NCBI GenBank assembly: GCA_000751295.2
Contig: CCMO02000002.1
Location: 1,138,501 to 1,202,500, forward strand
Length of the DNA: 64,000 nt
Source: a bacterium YEK0313
GTDB taxonomy: Bacteria > Pseudomonadota > Alphaproteobacteria > Rhizobiales > Phreatobacteraceae
Direction of reading: 5' to 3'
The translations under genes were made by a program, and so were the position numbers. A model generated the notes under the pieces. It did not search any database and had not been told where the DNA came from. It saw only the letters and a list, made by a program, of their open reading frames with translations. Positions 14,356 through 22,007 of the stretch are shown in pieces (the stretch's first letter is position 1; the number at the start of each line of letters is the position of its first letter).

Positions 14356-16568
14356 TGCGTGACCTCCGGCAGGGGCGGCACGTCGATCGAGAGCGCTGTC
14401 GCGATCGGCCGCACCCAGATCGGGTCCGACGAGAGCATGAAGGTTTCGCCCTGCCAGGCCAGCAGCAGCGTCCGGCAGATCGTCGACATGATCGCCTGGG
14501 CCGCCGGCGGCGGGACCATATTGCCGATCCTCTCTCGCCATGCGCTGTCCGAGGTGCCTTGCATGACCAGGTGCTCGCCGGGATCAACGTAGCCCTGCAG
14601 CGCCGCGAGCTCATAGGTCGTAAACGGCCGGTGCCAGGTCCCGTCCAGGGCGCGGATCACAGCGACGAGCCGATCCTCGGGCGCCGGCAGCCGCCCCGCC
14701 TCGGCGCCTTCGGCCGGCCGCGGGTCCGCGACGGACCAGCGGCCGTTGTCGTGTTGACCGGTACCGGTCACGGCGAGGCTGGAGGCCTCCCAGCGGTTCA
14801 CGCCGTAGTGGCCGGCTGACAGATATTGCTCGCGGCCGTCGCGCGCGAATTCCGGCCGCGGGTCGGCAACGCTCATGGCGCCCGAGCCCACGCGGTCGGC
14901 GCCGATCACCGTGCCGGTGCTCTTCTCCCATTCCGCCACCCGCATCTTGTTCCGGTGCGAATTGGGCCCGTACCCGGTGCGCGGGTCGGCAATAGCGAAC
15001 GCTCCTTGCCCGGTCGTGCTGCCGCCGATCACGGTGCCCGCCGGCTCGGTCATGGCGGTCACCCTATATTTGCCGTTGCCGGCAAAGGAGCCCGCGGCCC
15101 GGGGATCAGCGACGCAGAGCCCATTGGCCGGGCCACCCGGACCGGCGACGGCGGGTGAGGCCTCGCCCGTCCGGACGATCCGATAGGTGTTGTTGAATCG
15201 CGGCGAGCCCGGGATACGCGGGTCCGGCACGGCATAAGGGCCGGTCCCGACCGAGACGTCGCCTTTTACGACCGGGGCTGGCTCCTCCCAGCGCCGAATG
15301 CCGAGCTGGACGGATTTCGGATGGCCGTCGACGCGAGGATCGGCCACCGAGAAAACGCCCTGGCCTGGCGATTTGACGTTGATGACGGCCCCCATGGAAC
15401 CGCTCCATGGCCGGACGCCATACTGATGGTAATGGGCGGCCCCTTCGGGCGGGCGCGGATCGGCCACGCTGAACTGCCCTTTGGTAGGGCGGGCATCGCC
15501 CGTGATGAGGGCCGCCGGGCGGTCCCATTCCCGAACGCCCATATGACCAGCCCCTTCAAAGGTGGAACTGACACGCGGGTCAGCCACAGAGAATCGGCCA
15601 GTCGTCGCCTCGGCCTGGGCTGTGATCGCCCCGGACGAAGCTGGCCAAGGGAGGACGCCCAACGTACCGTCGCGCCACGCGCGGTCCGGCATGATCGCGA
15701 AATCGCGCAGCACGCCATCCTCGACCTGCAGCTTGTTCAGGGAGCGCCAGTCCGAGCCGGCCTCTACAAACGCGAGCCGGACCCATGTCTTCCACTGCAA
15801 ATTCGGCATGCGGTGCATGGGGCCAACCGAGAGGTCGCCCGGCAGCGGGCACTGTTCGAGCAGCTCGCCGACCGAGCGAATACGCTGGCGCGGCGGCTCG
15901 TAGAGGAACGGCGGGACTTTCCCCCTATGCCGAGCGACACCGAGAAAACGCTTGCGGCTCTGTGCGAGGCCACCGAGCTCGCCGCAATCGTGTTGGCTCT
16001 CGACCCACGCGAAATTGTAGGGGGCCAGCATGGCGCAGATCTGGTCGAGAAAGCCGCGCCCGCGGGTCATGATTCGCGGCACGTTTTCGAACAAGATGAA
16101 CTCGGGCGGGTCGTCGGCCCACGCCTCGAGCACTAGCCACACGACCCGCTGAGCGAGCGCGTTCAGCGCCTGGTATTTCGGCGAGAGCGAAGCCTGCTCG
16201 GCGAGCAACCCGGAATAGCCTTTGCAAGGCGTCGACATGAACACGACGTTCGGCCGCCGATAGCCGGCAGCACGGCGGACATCGTCGGGCGTCACCTCCT
16301 TGAAGTCGGGCGGCGGCGGCCGGCCGTGAAATGCCGTGTATTGGGCGACCGTGAAGAGGTCGCGCAGCGTCCCCTGCACGCCGGTCACCCGTTCGAAATC
16401 GGCGAGGCCGGCGGCATCATTGTCGATCCCGCCGATGCAGACCGGTACGCCCTCGAAACGGCCGACACGGGCGCCGCCCCGGTTGAAACCCTTCCCGCCG
16501 CCGCCGGCGCCCGGGCACATGTGAAAATGCGTGATCTCGCGCGGGATCACGACTGCGGGAGGTGTCAT
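14352..16568 (-). CDS. C5-cytosine DNA methyltransferase with tandem repeats
   Basis: A 738-residue enzyme that methylates cytosine C5 using SAM. Core motifs are visible: motif I CPGAGGGGKGF (residues 18-28), catalytic PC at 114-115 (STPCKGYSG), ENV at 161-163, and QSRKR at 203-207. Motif IX/X (TTYELAALQGY and IGNMVPPPAAQAI) lies near the C-terminus. Between motifs VIII and IX, residues about 326-620 hold eight VADPR-type units at roughly 40-residue spacing, making it far longer than a typical C5 enzyme. The insert sits where target recognition domains lie. It heads a trio of methyltransferase genes and probably protects phage DNA from restriction. Confidence 0.85.
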   Translation of the reverse strand: MTPPAVVIPREITHFHMCPGAGGGGKGFNRGGARVGRFEGVPVCIGGIDNDAAGLADFERVTGVQGTLRDLFTVAQYTAFHGRPPPPDFKEVTPDDVRRAAGYRRPNVVFMSTPCKGYSGLLAEQASLSPKYQALNALAQRVVWLVLEAWADDPPEFILFENVPRIMTRGRGFLDQICAMLAPYNFAWVESQHDCGELGGLAQSRKRFLGVARHRGKVPPFLYEPPRQRIRSVGELLEQCPLPGDLSVGPMHRMPNLQWKTWVRLAFVEAGSDWRSLNKLQVEDGVLRDFAIMPDRAWRDGTLGVLPWPASSGAITAQAEATTGRFSVADPRVSSTFEGAGHMGVREWDRPAALITGDARPTKGQFSVADPRPPEGAAHYHQYGVRPWSGSMGAVINVKSPGQGVFSVADPRVDGHPKSVQLGIRRWEEPAPVVKGDVSVGTGPYAVPDPRIPGSPRFNNTYRIVRTGEASPAVAGPGGPANGLCVADPRAAGSFAGNGKYRVTAMTEPAGTVIGGSTTGQGAFAIADPRTGYGPNSHRNKMRVAEWEKSTGTVIGADRVGSGAMSVADPRPEFARDGREQYLSAGHYGVNRWEASSLAVTGTGQHDNGRWSVADPRPAEGAEAGRLPAPEDRLVAVIRALDGTWHRPFTTYELAALQGYVDPGEHLVMQGTSDSAWRERIGNMVPPPAAQAIMSTICRTLLLAWQGETFMLSSDPIWVRPIATALSIDVPPLPEVTQ
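14719..15594 (-). repeat. Tandem VADPR repeat region inside the methyltransferase
   Basis: Eight protein repeats of about 36-47 residues. Each begins with [F/W/M/Y/L]-[S/A/C]-[V/I]-[A/P]-DPR, and most carry a middle [V/I]-R-x-W-[D/E]-x-P/S and an end like V-x-G-x-x-x-x-G-x-G. Sequence identity outside these anchors is low, so this is an old, diversified duplication rather than a recent one. The region lies where target-recognition domains sit in C5 methyltransferases. Confidence 0.8.
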
Positions 16569-16852
16569 GTTTCGTCGTCCTGAAGCTGTTTGCGAAAATC
16601 GGGAGGCGGCAACGGGCCATGCCGCGGCAACCGCCGCCGGCGGCCTTGGTGAGGACCGGTCGGCCTCACCGTGACCAGGCGGCCGCCGGCCAGGATGTAG
16701 AGGTGACCATCGATCTGAACGGACGTGGCGCCGGCGGCGACGGCCGGCGCGCAGAGCTCGGCGCAGCGTCGACGAATGGCGTCGACGTCGAAGCCGCACA
16801 CCCGCTCGAGGTAGCGGAGAAGGGCATGGTCGGTGACGGCGTCTGGCTTCAT
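16565..16852 (-). CDS. Small hypothetical protein in methyltransferase cluster
   Basis: A 95-residue protein (MKPDAVTDHALLRYLERVCGF). The N-terminal helix LLRYLERVCGFDVDAIRRR and the strand pair VQIDGHLYILAGGRLVTVRP are reminiscent of small phage proteins seen beside methyltransferases; I do not know a function. It overlaps both neighbours by four bases (start ATG 16852 with the stop of the DPPY methyltransferase; stop with the C5 enzyme start), so it is translated as part of the cluster. Confidence 0.6.
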   Translation of the reverse strand: MKPDAVTDHALLRYLERVCGFDVDAIRRRCAELCAPAVAAGATSVQIDGHLYILAGGRLVTVRPTGPHQGRRRRLPRHGPLPPPDFRKQLQDDET

Positions 16853-17610
16853 GCCGCCACCTCCCGCGCCGCGAACAGGAGAGGAGCGTCCTGCTCGAGC
16901 CGACGCTCGATAACGGGGATGAACTTCTCGTCGCCCTCGATCAGGGTTGCCGACATGCCGTGACGGCGCGCCATGACGCCGGTCGTGCCACTGCCGGCGA
17001 AGGGATCCAGCACATGACCGCCGGGCGGGCAGCCGTAGAGCAGCAGCGGCTCGGTGATGAGGAGCGGCTTCTGCGTCGGATGATCGGCGCGCATGTGCTC
17101 CGAGCGAGCATAGATCACGCTCCGCATCAGCCGCGGGCCGCCTTCCACGCTGCAATATTCGGTGGCGCCGGTGGCGTTCTTCCAATGGCTCGGCTTCGGG
17201 CTCTTCTTCACCCGGCGGGCCCGGGCATCGTTCGTCGTCTGCGGCGACTTGTAGACGTCGCGCCAGCGGTCCGCCCGCCGATAGAAGTGAACGGCATGCT
17301 CGTGCACGCGGCGGAATCGGTCGTTGAACAGCCCGGTGCCGTTATGCTTTTCCCACACGACATCGTGCGATTGGCGCCAGCCTTCGAAATCGCCAGCGCA
17401 CTCCATGAACATGCGAAGAGAACCGAACACCCACATGCTGCCGCCGGGTTTCAGCTTCGGCCGCACCAGATCCGGCCAGCCCGGCACACGCTGGTCCCAG
17501 CGCAGACTGGTCTCGCCGTAGGGCGGATCGGTGAAGATGAGATCGACCGAGCCGTCGGGCACCTCGGCCAGGCGGTCGCGCATGTCGCCGTGCAGGACGC
17601 GGACGCTCAT
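16849..17610 (-). CDS. Site-specific DNA methyltransferase (DPPY class)
   Basis: A 253-residue N6-adenine or N4-cytosine methyltransferase. TDPPYGETSLRWD near residue 30 is the catalytic motif IV. The SAM-binding motif FAGSGTTG lies near residue 210, after HPTQKPLLI. The order (catalytic first, SAM site last) defines the beta class. Start ATG 17610 overlaps the upstream stop (ATGA). It is the middle enzyme of three methyltransferases in one transcript. The target sequence cannot be read from the gene. Confidence 0.85.
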   Translation of the reverse strand: MSVRVLHGDMRDRLAEVPDGSVDLIFTDPPYGETSLRWDQRVPGWPDLVRPKLKPGGSMWVFGSLRMFMECAGDFEGWRQSHDVVWEKHNGTGLFNDRFRRVHEHAVHFYRRADRWRDVYKSPQTTNDARARRVKKSPKPSHWKNATGATEYCSVEGGPRLMRSVIYARSEHMRADHPTQKPLLITEPLLLYGCPPGGHVLDPFAGSGTTGVMARRHGMSATLIEGDEKFIPVIERRLEQDAPLLFAAREVAA

Positions 17611-18404
17611 GCAGCCCCCCACATCGCGATCTGGCGAGGGTCCGCCGCGGCGGCAGGATCAATGGCTGTTAGCGCAGCCTCCCCCGCCGCCGTCGACGTG
17701 CGCGCATTGACTGGATTGGCGGAATATTCCTGCCCGTCCCCGATCCGCTCGACATCCAGTCCTTGACCCGGGCTTGCACCGGCGACCCCTGCGACCTGGG
17801 CTCTCGGCGAAACGTCGGGGCGGGCGTTGAAATGGTCGACCTGGTTACCCCAGCTGTCCCAGCCGGCGCGGCGCTCGCGACCGAAGATCTCGACATAGGG
17901 GCCGGCCAACCGCTGCTCGATGTCAGCGTGCAGGTCCGACGGCTTGCGGCTGTGTTCGCGGCGCGCCGAGTGGTAGACCGAGGGGAACGGCCGCCCCTTG
18001 ATGGATTGCGGCCTCCCCGCCTTGAGGATCACGATATATTCGGCGTTGCCGGTGACCTCGAACCCGGTGCCGCGCGCCAGTGACGACCGATAGACGAACA
18101 TGCCGTCTTCACCTGGCCACAGCTTGATCCAGGGGAATGCCGAGGAATACCGCAGACGCCAAGCGCGCTGCAGGCGCTCGATCCGGTTCAGCAGCGGGGC
18201 CGTAATCCACAAGAAGACCCGGCCGCCCTCCGGATGCAGCAGCTCACGGACCGGCAGGGCCTCGATCTCGGCCCACGTCATGCGCGGGTAGTGCTGCGGG
18301 CGACTTTTCGTCCCGCCCGACCATTTCCAGGGCGGGTCGATGATGACGACGCGGTGATGGCGGCGCGGGAGCGGATCGAAGAGGAAGGCGTCGGCGTCGG
18401 TCAC
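17607..18404 (-). CDS. MT-A70 family adenine methyltransferase
   Basis: A 265-residue protein of the MT-A70 family, which methylates adenine N6. Seen motifs are VVIIDPPWKW (catalytic DPPW, residues about 19-28), MTWAEIEALPV, GRVFLWITAPLL, RGTGFEVTGNAEYIVILKAG, and EIFGRERRAGWDSWGNQ. The last 55 residues are an Ala/Pro-rich tail. It starts at GTG 18404, overlapping the upstream stop. Phage MT-A70 proteins often modify phage DNA broadly against restriction; specificity here is unknown. Confidence 0.85.
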   Translation of the reverse strand: MTDADAFLFDPLPRRHHRVVIIDPPWKWSGGTKSRPQHYPRMTWAEIEALPVRELLHPEGGRVFLWITAPLLNRIERLQRAWRLRYSSAFPWIKLWPGEDGMFVYRSSLARGTGFEVTGNAEYIVILKAGRPQSIKGRPFPSVYHSARREHSRKPSDLHADIEQRLAGPYVEIFGRERRAGWDSWGNQVDHFNARPDVSPRAQVAGVAGASPGQGLDVERIGDGQEYSANPVNARTSTAAGEAALTAIDPAAAADPRQIAMWGAA

Positions 18405-18985
18405 AGCGCCTCCGCCAGCTTGATGGAGATCTGGGTGCGCGCGGCCTCGGTGAGCATGTAGCCGTGCGGGATCGAACGGAGGCCGTTGATGCCGACGCCC
18501 GTGGAGCTGCGGATCGTGCTCGCCGCGACCGACAAGGATTTGCCTTGGACGGTCATGCCGTGTTCGGCGAGCGCGGCGCGGATCTGATCGTCCGAGGCCT
18601 CGTCGACATCCATGAGATAGTCGAGCACGGCGGCCTGCTGGGGCTTGAGCGCGAACGCGAGGCGCATGCGGCCGCCACGCTCCGAGAGGCCGGGTGCCGG
18701 CGGCGGTGGCCGCTTGGGCGGCGGCGGCTTCGGCGCGACCGCGACCGGCGGTGGAGCCGGCGCCCGGGTGAGGCCCGCGGCCGCGGCTGCCAGCTTTTCA
18801 ATCGCCGCTGCCAGCGCCGGCTCCGCCTCCTTGCCGCCGCGCGCCGAATAGGCCGCGAGGAAAAGGTCGGCCGCGTGCGCGCCCGGTGTCCGCCGGGCCC
18901 GGCGCGCCATGTCGACCAGCCCGGCATAGACCGGCTCCGGCAGGTACATGGTCACGGATCGATCGCTCGTGGACTGCGCGCCCAT
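18401..18985 (-). CDS. Putative DNA-binding regulator with two HTH-like ends
   Basis: A 194-residue protein with three parts. An N-terminal segment (DRSVTMYLPEPVYAGLVDMARR) resembles a ribbon-helix-helix motif. The middle is a Pro/Ala/Lys linker (about residues 72-105). The C-terminal half has a winged-helix look (AVLDYLMDVDEASDDQIRAA, then TVQGKSLSVAASTIRSS). I used ATG 18985. It is the second gene of the leftward transcript after the Cro-like gene, which suits a regulator. No family name is assigned. Confidence 0.5.
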   Translation of the reverse strand: MGAQSTSDRSVTMYLPEPVYAGLVDMARRARRTPGAHAADLFLAAYSARGGKEAEPALAAAIEKLAAAAAGLTRAPAPPPVAVAPKPPPPKRPPPPAPGLSERGGRMRLAFALKPQQAAVLDYLMDVDEASDDQIRAALAEHGMTVQGKSLSVAASTIRSSTGVGINGLRSIPHGYMLTEAARTQISIKLAEAL

Positions 18986-19031
18986 CCCATCCCCCGAACC
19001 TATGCGACCAACTGGCCGCGACGCTGTGAAC

Positions 19032-19259
19032 TCAGGCGCGGCGCGCGCGCCGTCGACCCGCCGCCGGTTGGTCGGGCTGGTAGGAGCGCATGAACGTGAA
19101 GGCGGCATCGGCGGTGTCGGTCATGACATCGCGACCGGCCCGCAACCGTTTGACAAAATCGGTGCCTATGCCCGCTCGCTGCCCGAGATAGGTCGGACCC
19201 ATCCCGGTCCGCGCCAAGAACGCCTCAACCTCGGCCAGCAGATGCTCTCGTGTCGACAT
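19032..19259 (-). CDS. Cro-like HTH regulator
   Basis: A 75-residue helix-turn-helix protein (AEVEAFLARTGMGPTYLGQR, then IGTDFVKRLRAGRDV) followed by a basic tail ending in GRRRARR. It is the first gene of the leftward arm, divergent from the repressor gene, and its start lies 12 bases from the perfect 18-bp operator at 19272-19289. Position and size fit a Cro-type early regulator that represses the repressor promoter. Its 3' end runs toward the next leftward gene with no overlap. Confidence 0.7.
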   Translation of the reverse strand: MSTREHLLAEVEAFLARTGMGPTYLGQRAGIGTDFVKRLRAGRDVMTDTADAAFTFMRSYQPDQPAAGRRRARRA

Positions 19260-19271
19260 GCCACATGGCGT

Positions 19272-19289
19272 TGCACACTATAGTGTGCA
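19272..19289. promoter_or_regulatory. Perfect 18-bp operator, left copy
   Basis: TGCACACTATAGTGTGCA is a perfect dyad in the gap between the Cro-like and repressor genes. On the minus strand it is preceded by TTGACA (19295-19290), giving a 24-base block that recurs exactly, in the other orientation, at 19905-19928. The dyad centre (TATAGT) resembles a -10 element, so binding would block leftward transcription. Confidence 0.8.
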
Positions 19290-19314
19290 TGTCAACTACA
19301 CTCGATAATGACCC

Positions 19315-19343
19315 ATGACAGCCCAAATCTTGACATCTATAAT
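19315..19343 (+). promoter_or_regulatory. Promoter of the repressor gene
   Basis: ATGACA (19315-19320) and TATAAT (19338-19343) are separated by 17 bases, close to the sigma-70 ideal. Transcription would begin about 19350, at or next to the ATG at 19351, so the repressor message is probably leaderless, as in lambda cI from PRM. The left operator ends 25 bases upstream of the -35. Confidence 0.6.
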
Positions 19344-19350
19344 GCTCATC

Positions 19351-19668
19351 ATGGTGATTGATGGGTGGAAAGAGCGTCTCCGTGACGCCGCAGAAAAATC
19401 GGGGCGGTCCTGGCGCGCTATATCGAGCGCGGCCAACCGGAGCCCGAATTATTTGCGGTCGATCCTGACCGAAAATAAAGAACCAAGCCTCGATGGGTTC
19501 ATCGCGCTGTGCGATGAACTCAAGGTCAACCCGATGTGGATTTTGTACGGCGTCCGCGAGGACGATCCGCAGCTATCGGCGCTTTTCCGCGCGTATTCTC
19601 AGATGTCGGCGGAGCAACGGGATAGTTTCCTCGCACTGGCGAAGACAATTGCGCCTGCGAAAGATTGA
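19351..19668 (+). CDS. Phage repressor-like HTH protein
   Basis: A 105-residue protein with an N-terminal helix-turn-helix (WKERLRDAAEKSGRSWRAIS, then NRSPNYLRSILTENKEPSLDG and FIALCDELKVNPMWILYG), the usual CI-type DNA-binding domain. The short C-terminus has no peptidase domain with Ser/Lys, so RecA-driven self-cleavage is unlikely. I used ATG 19351, which sits at the predicted transcription start and lacks a ribosome site. Upstream in-frame ATGs would fall within the promoter. Identical operators lie on both sides of the gene. Confidence 0.7.
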   Translation: MVIDGWKERLRDAAEKSGRSWRAISSAANRSPNYLRSILTENKEPSLDGFIALCDELKVNPMWILYGVREDDPQLSALFRAYSQMSAEQRDSFLALAKTIAPAKD

Positions 19669-19904
19669 TTTTTTCAAGTAGCGAGGCCTTTTGGGCCGCC
19701 GTCATCGGCACGATGACTTCATAAAATCGCCTGACGCTCTCCGCAAACCGCCCGTTCTGGGCGGGGATGCCGGATCCGCGTCCCCCACACACACCCATTT
19801 ATTCCTCCTCGTCACGCCCGCATTCTGAGGCGACGAGCGCACTCCCCACGTCACATCACCGCACACTAACGTTGGCGGTGCAACTGTTGGTGCTCGTCTT
19901 TAAG

Positions 19905-19928
19905 TTGACATGCACACTATAGTGTGCA
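19905..19928 (+). promoter_or_regulatory. Second copy of the operator block, right copy
   Basis: TTGACA followed by the same perfect 18-bp dyad (19911-19928) is identical over 24 bases to the left copy, now facing rightward. It lies 31 bases upstream of the first right-arm gene. The two blocks point away from each other and bracket the repressor gene, so one protein can shut both arms. The rest of the gap from 19669 to 19904 shows no gene; a further half-site GCACACTA is at 19861-19868. Confidence 0.8.
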
Positions 19929-19958
19929 CGAGATGGCGCGTCCAGAGGGGAGGCGCGC

Positions 19959-20162
19959 ATGTCAGCGAGCACCAACGAGGGCGGCACCCAGGTGCCGTTG
20001 CTGGCCCGCGCGATGGCGCAGGCCCTCACCGTCGAGATCGTGTCGACCGGCCGCAGCGCCGTCGTGCTGCTCGCCAGCGGCTACCCGCGGGAGCTCATCG
20101 ACATCACCATCGACGCCGCCGAGCGCCTGGTCCTGCAATTCCGCGGCGAACAGGTGCTTTGA
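19959..20162 (+). CDS. Small hypothetical protein, first of right arm
   Basis: A 67-residue alpha/beta protein of unknown function (ARAMAQALTVEIVSTGRSAV, then VLLASGYPRELIDITIDAAE). It is the first gene after the right operator, preceded by GGGGAGGCGCGC, and its stop overlaps the next start (TGATG). Its position suggests immediate-early expression on induction. Confidence 0.6.
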   Translation: MSASTNEGGTQVPLLARAMAQALTVEIVSTGRSAVVLLASGYPRELIDITIDAAERLVLQFRGEQVL

Positions 20163-20671
20163 TGACGCCAGCCGAGATCCAGCGCGCTCTGCATGAGCTG
20201 CAAACGGAGGTCGGCCCGCGGGCCGACCTCTACATTCATGTCGGGCATCACGCCTCTGTCTCGCCGCTCTATGGTGCGCTCTACCCGGTCGGTATTATTG
20301 ACCACGACATTATCCGGGCCAGTGGCGCCGACTGGGCGGAGGTCATCGACGACCTTCGCAGGCAGTGGCTCGCTCGTCGCGAACAGACGATCTCGACGCT
20401 CATCGAAGCTATGGCGCTGGAGATCATCCGGCTGACCTCCGCGCAGGGGGAATGCACGGACGCCGCGCTGCGCGCCAACGACAAGATCAGCCAGCACGAC
20501 ATCGACGAATACGGCGCGCGCGCCTGCGTCCTCGCCAACACCATGGCCGGCCGCGGCCCGTTCTCGATCGTCGCGACACGCGGGGCCAATGCAATCGGCG
20601 GCCGCGATCTCGCCGACATCGCGGCTCGAGCCGTGGCGGCCGCCATCACCATCGACGGGGATGTGCAGTGA
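20162..20671 (+). CDS. Hypothetical early phage protein
   Basis: A 169-residue protein starting at ATG 20162, which shares a base with the preceding stop. The middle is a long helix (DDLRRQWLARREQTISTLIE, then AMALEIIRLTSAQG). No known domain is recognised. Codons 16-23 contain a perfect 24-bp palindrome. The stop overlaps the GTG start of the GapR-like gene. Confidence 0.6.
   Translation: MTPAEIQRALHELQTEVGPRADLYIHVGHHASVSPLYGALYPVGIIDHDIIRASGADWAEVIDDLRRQWLARREQTISTLIEAMALEIIRLTSAQGECTDAALRANDKISQHDIDEYGARACVLANTMAGRGPFSIVATRGANAIGGRDLADIAARAVAAAITIDGDVQ
20207..20230. repeat. Perfect 24-bp palindrome inside a coding region
   Basis: GAGGTCGGCCCG followed directly by its reverse complement, with no loop, within the early gene at 20162. 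The DNA is GC-rich throughout, which raises the chance of such a run, but 12 perfect arms without a spacer are notable. It could be a protein-binding site or a chance result of codons for E-V-G-P-R-A-D-L. Confidence 0.7.
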
Positions 20672-20994
20672 AGCGGCCCGGGCGGTCCAAGAACGTGCGC
20701 CCGCGCGTGCCCGGTCAGGCCGAGGCGTTTTCGACCGCGGAGACCGGCCAGGACAACTGGACGACGGCCGCCTCGCAGCAGCTCCGGGCCTTCGTCGAGC
20801 GCGTCGAGCGTCTCGAAGACGAGAAGGCCGCGATCGCCGAGGACATCAAGGAGGTCTTCGCCGAGAGCAAGTCCAACGGCTTCGACATCAAGATCCTGCG
20901 CCAAGTCCTACGGCTGCGCCGGCAGGACCGCGACGAGCGCATGGAGGAGGAGGCCGTCCTCGATCTCTACAAGCAAGCTCTGGGGATGGCCTGA
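20668..20994 (+). CDS. GapR/DUF2312 family DNA-binding protein
   Basis: A 108-residue protein starting at GTG 20668. The C-terminal 80 residues match GapR closely: QLRAFVERVERLEDEKAAIA, EDIKEVFAESKSNGFDIKIL, RQVLRLRRQDRDERMEEEAV and LDLYKQALGM. GapR is an alphaproteobacterial nucleoid protein that clamps overtwisted DNA and aids topoisomerases during replication. The first 25 residues are a basic extension. A phage copy in the early arm may assist phage replication or alter host chromosome structure. Neighbours on both sides overlap by a few bases. Confidence 0.85.
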   Translation: MKRPGRSKNVRPRVPGQAEAFSTAETGQDNWTTAASQQLRAFVERVERLEDEKAAIAEDIKEVFAESKSNGFDIKILRQVLRLRRQDRDERMEEEAVLDLYKQALGMA

Positions 20995-22007
20995 TGCGCC
21001 CGAAAATCGAAGTGCGCCTGCACGACACCTATCTGGGGATCTGGCAAGACGGCGCCAACGACGCGACGTTCCGCACCGAGGTCTTCACGCCGCTGCTCAA
21101 CGCCTTTGCGCGGCGCGGCTGGAAGGTTGGCGCGGACTCACATGTCCTGAAGCACTTTCGCAGCCTGAGCCCGTCGCGTCGGCTCGCGCGCCGCGGCGAG
21201 CTTCACGCCGCGATCGCAATCCATGGCCGCGCCATCGAAGTCACCTATTGGGCCGAGACCTGGCCGATCGACAATCCCAATGGCCAGCGGCACGACTTCG
21301 ACAAGCTGAAGCGCATGAACTACCTCGACCAGCTGCGGGTGCAGTTGGAACGGCGGCGGATCATCGCTTGGCTCCAGACCATCGCGCCGGTCACGGTGTC
21401 GACGAGCGACATTACCGGTCTGACCCCGCGGCAACGGATCGATCGCGGCTACGCAAAGAGCTGGCACACCGACGAGAACCTCGGCCGGCCGAGATGCGAC
21501 CACGACTACAACCGGAAGTCGGCTGACGGCGCGCTTCTCGAGCATGGCGCCACGATCTGGTTCACCGACCGCAAGGGCCGCATCGGCCGCGGGACGACCT
21601 TCTACCACATCAACAACATGTGGTGGGTCATTGCAGGCGATCAGCTTCTGAACTTGAGCTGTTGTGAGATTTTTTGCCGACCGCCCGATGATCTGCGGAG
21701 GAAACGAAACAAAAGGCAGCGTCGCGACCGTCTCGAAGGCGAGCTCGCCACAGCAGTTCGCCGCATGGACTTCCGTCGCGCCGAACGGCTCAAGGGCATC
21801 CTCTTCGGCGATCAGCCCCTGTATTTGATCTGGGCTCGCGATCACAAGGCCTATTACCGGCCGAACTACAGCGGCTATACGTCCGACGTCATAGCGGCCG
21901 GCCGCTACACGCGCGCCGAGGCCGAGGCTGAGGTCCGCCGGGTCCCGCATGAGCTCGAGGCCGTCGACGCCGATGGCAAGCACATCCGATTTGATCGGGT
22001 GGCGTGA
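20994..22007 (+). CDS. Large hypothetical early protein with UVR-like helix
   Basis: A 337-residue protein starting at ATG 20994 inside the previous stop (TGATG). Visible features are an N-terminal region with TYWAETWPIDNPNGQRHDFD, a motif CCEIFCRPPDDLRRKRNKRQ, and a UVR-like helix LEGELATAVRRMDFRRAERL at about residues 247-266. UVR helices mediate protein contacts in UvrB/UvrC and Clp adaptors. No catalytic core is recognised, so function is open. It overlaps the nuclease-like gene that follows. Confidence 0.55.
   Translation: MRPKIEVRLHDTYLGIWQDGANDATFRTEVFTPLLNAFARRGWKVGADSHVLKHFRSLSPSRRLARRGELHAAIAIHGRAIEVTYWAETWPIDNPNGQRHDFDKLKRMNYLDQLRVQLERRRIIAWLQTIAPVTVSTSDITGLTPRQRIDRGYAKSWHTDENLGRPRCDHDYNRKSADGALLEHGATIWFTDRKGRIGRGTTFYHINNMWWVIAGDQLLNLSCCEIFCRPPDDLRRKRNKRQRRDRLEGELATAVRRMDFRRAERLKGILFGDQPLYLIWARDHKAYYRPNYSGYTSDVIAAGRYTRAEAEAEVRRVPHELEAVDADGKHIRFDRVA

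Noticed and set aside
19330..19343. TTGACA next to TATAAT upstream of the repressor gene, read as one promoter
   Set aside because: Only two bases separate them; the better pairing is ATGACA at 19315 with this TATAAT at 17 bases.
19526..19798. 90-codon minus-strand frame behind the repressor gene
   Set aside because: It overlaps the 3' half of the repressor gene on the other strand, has no ribosome site, and resembles no family.
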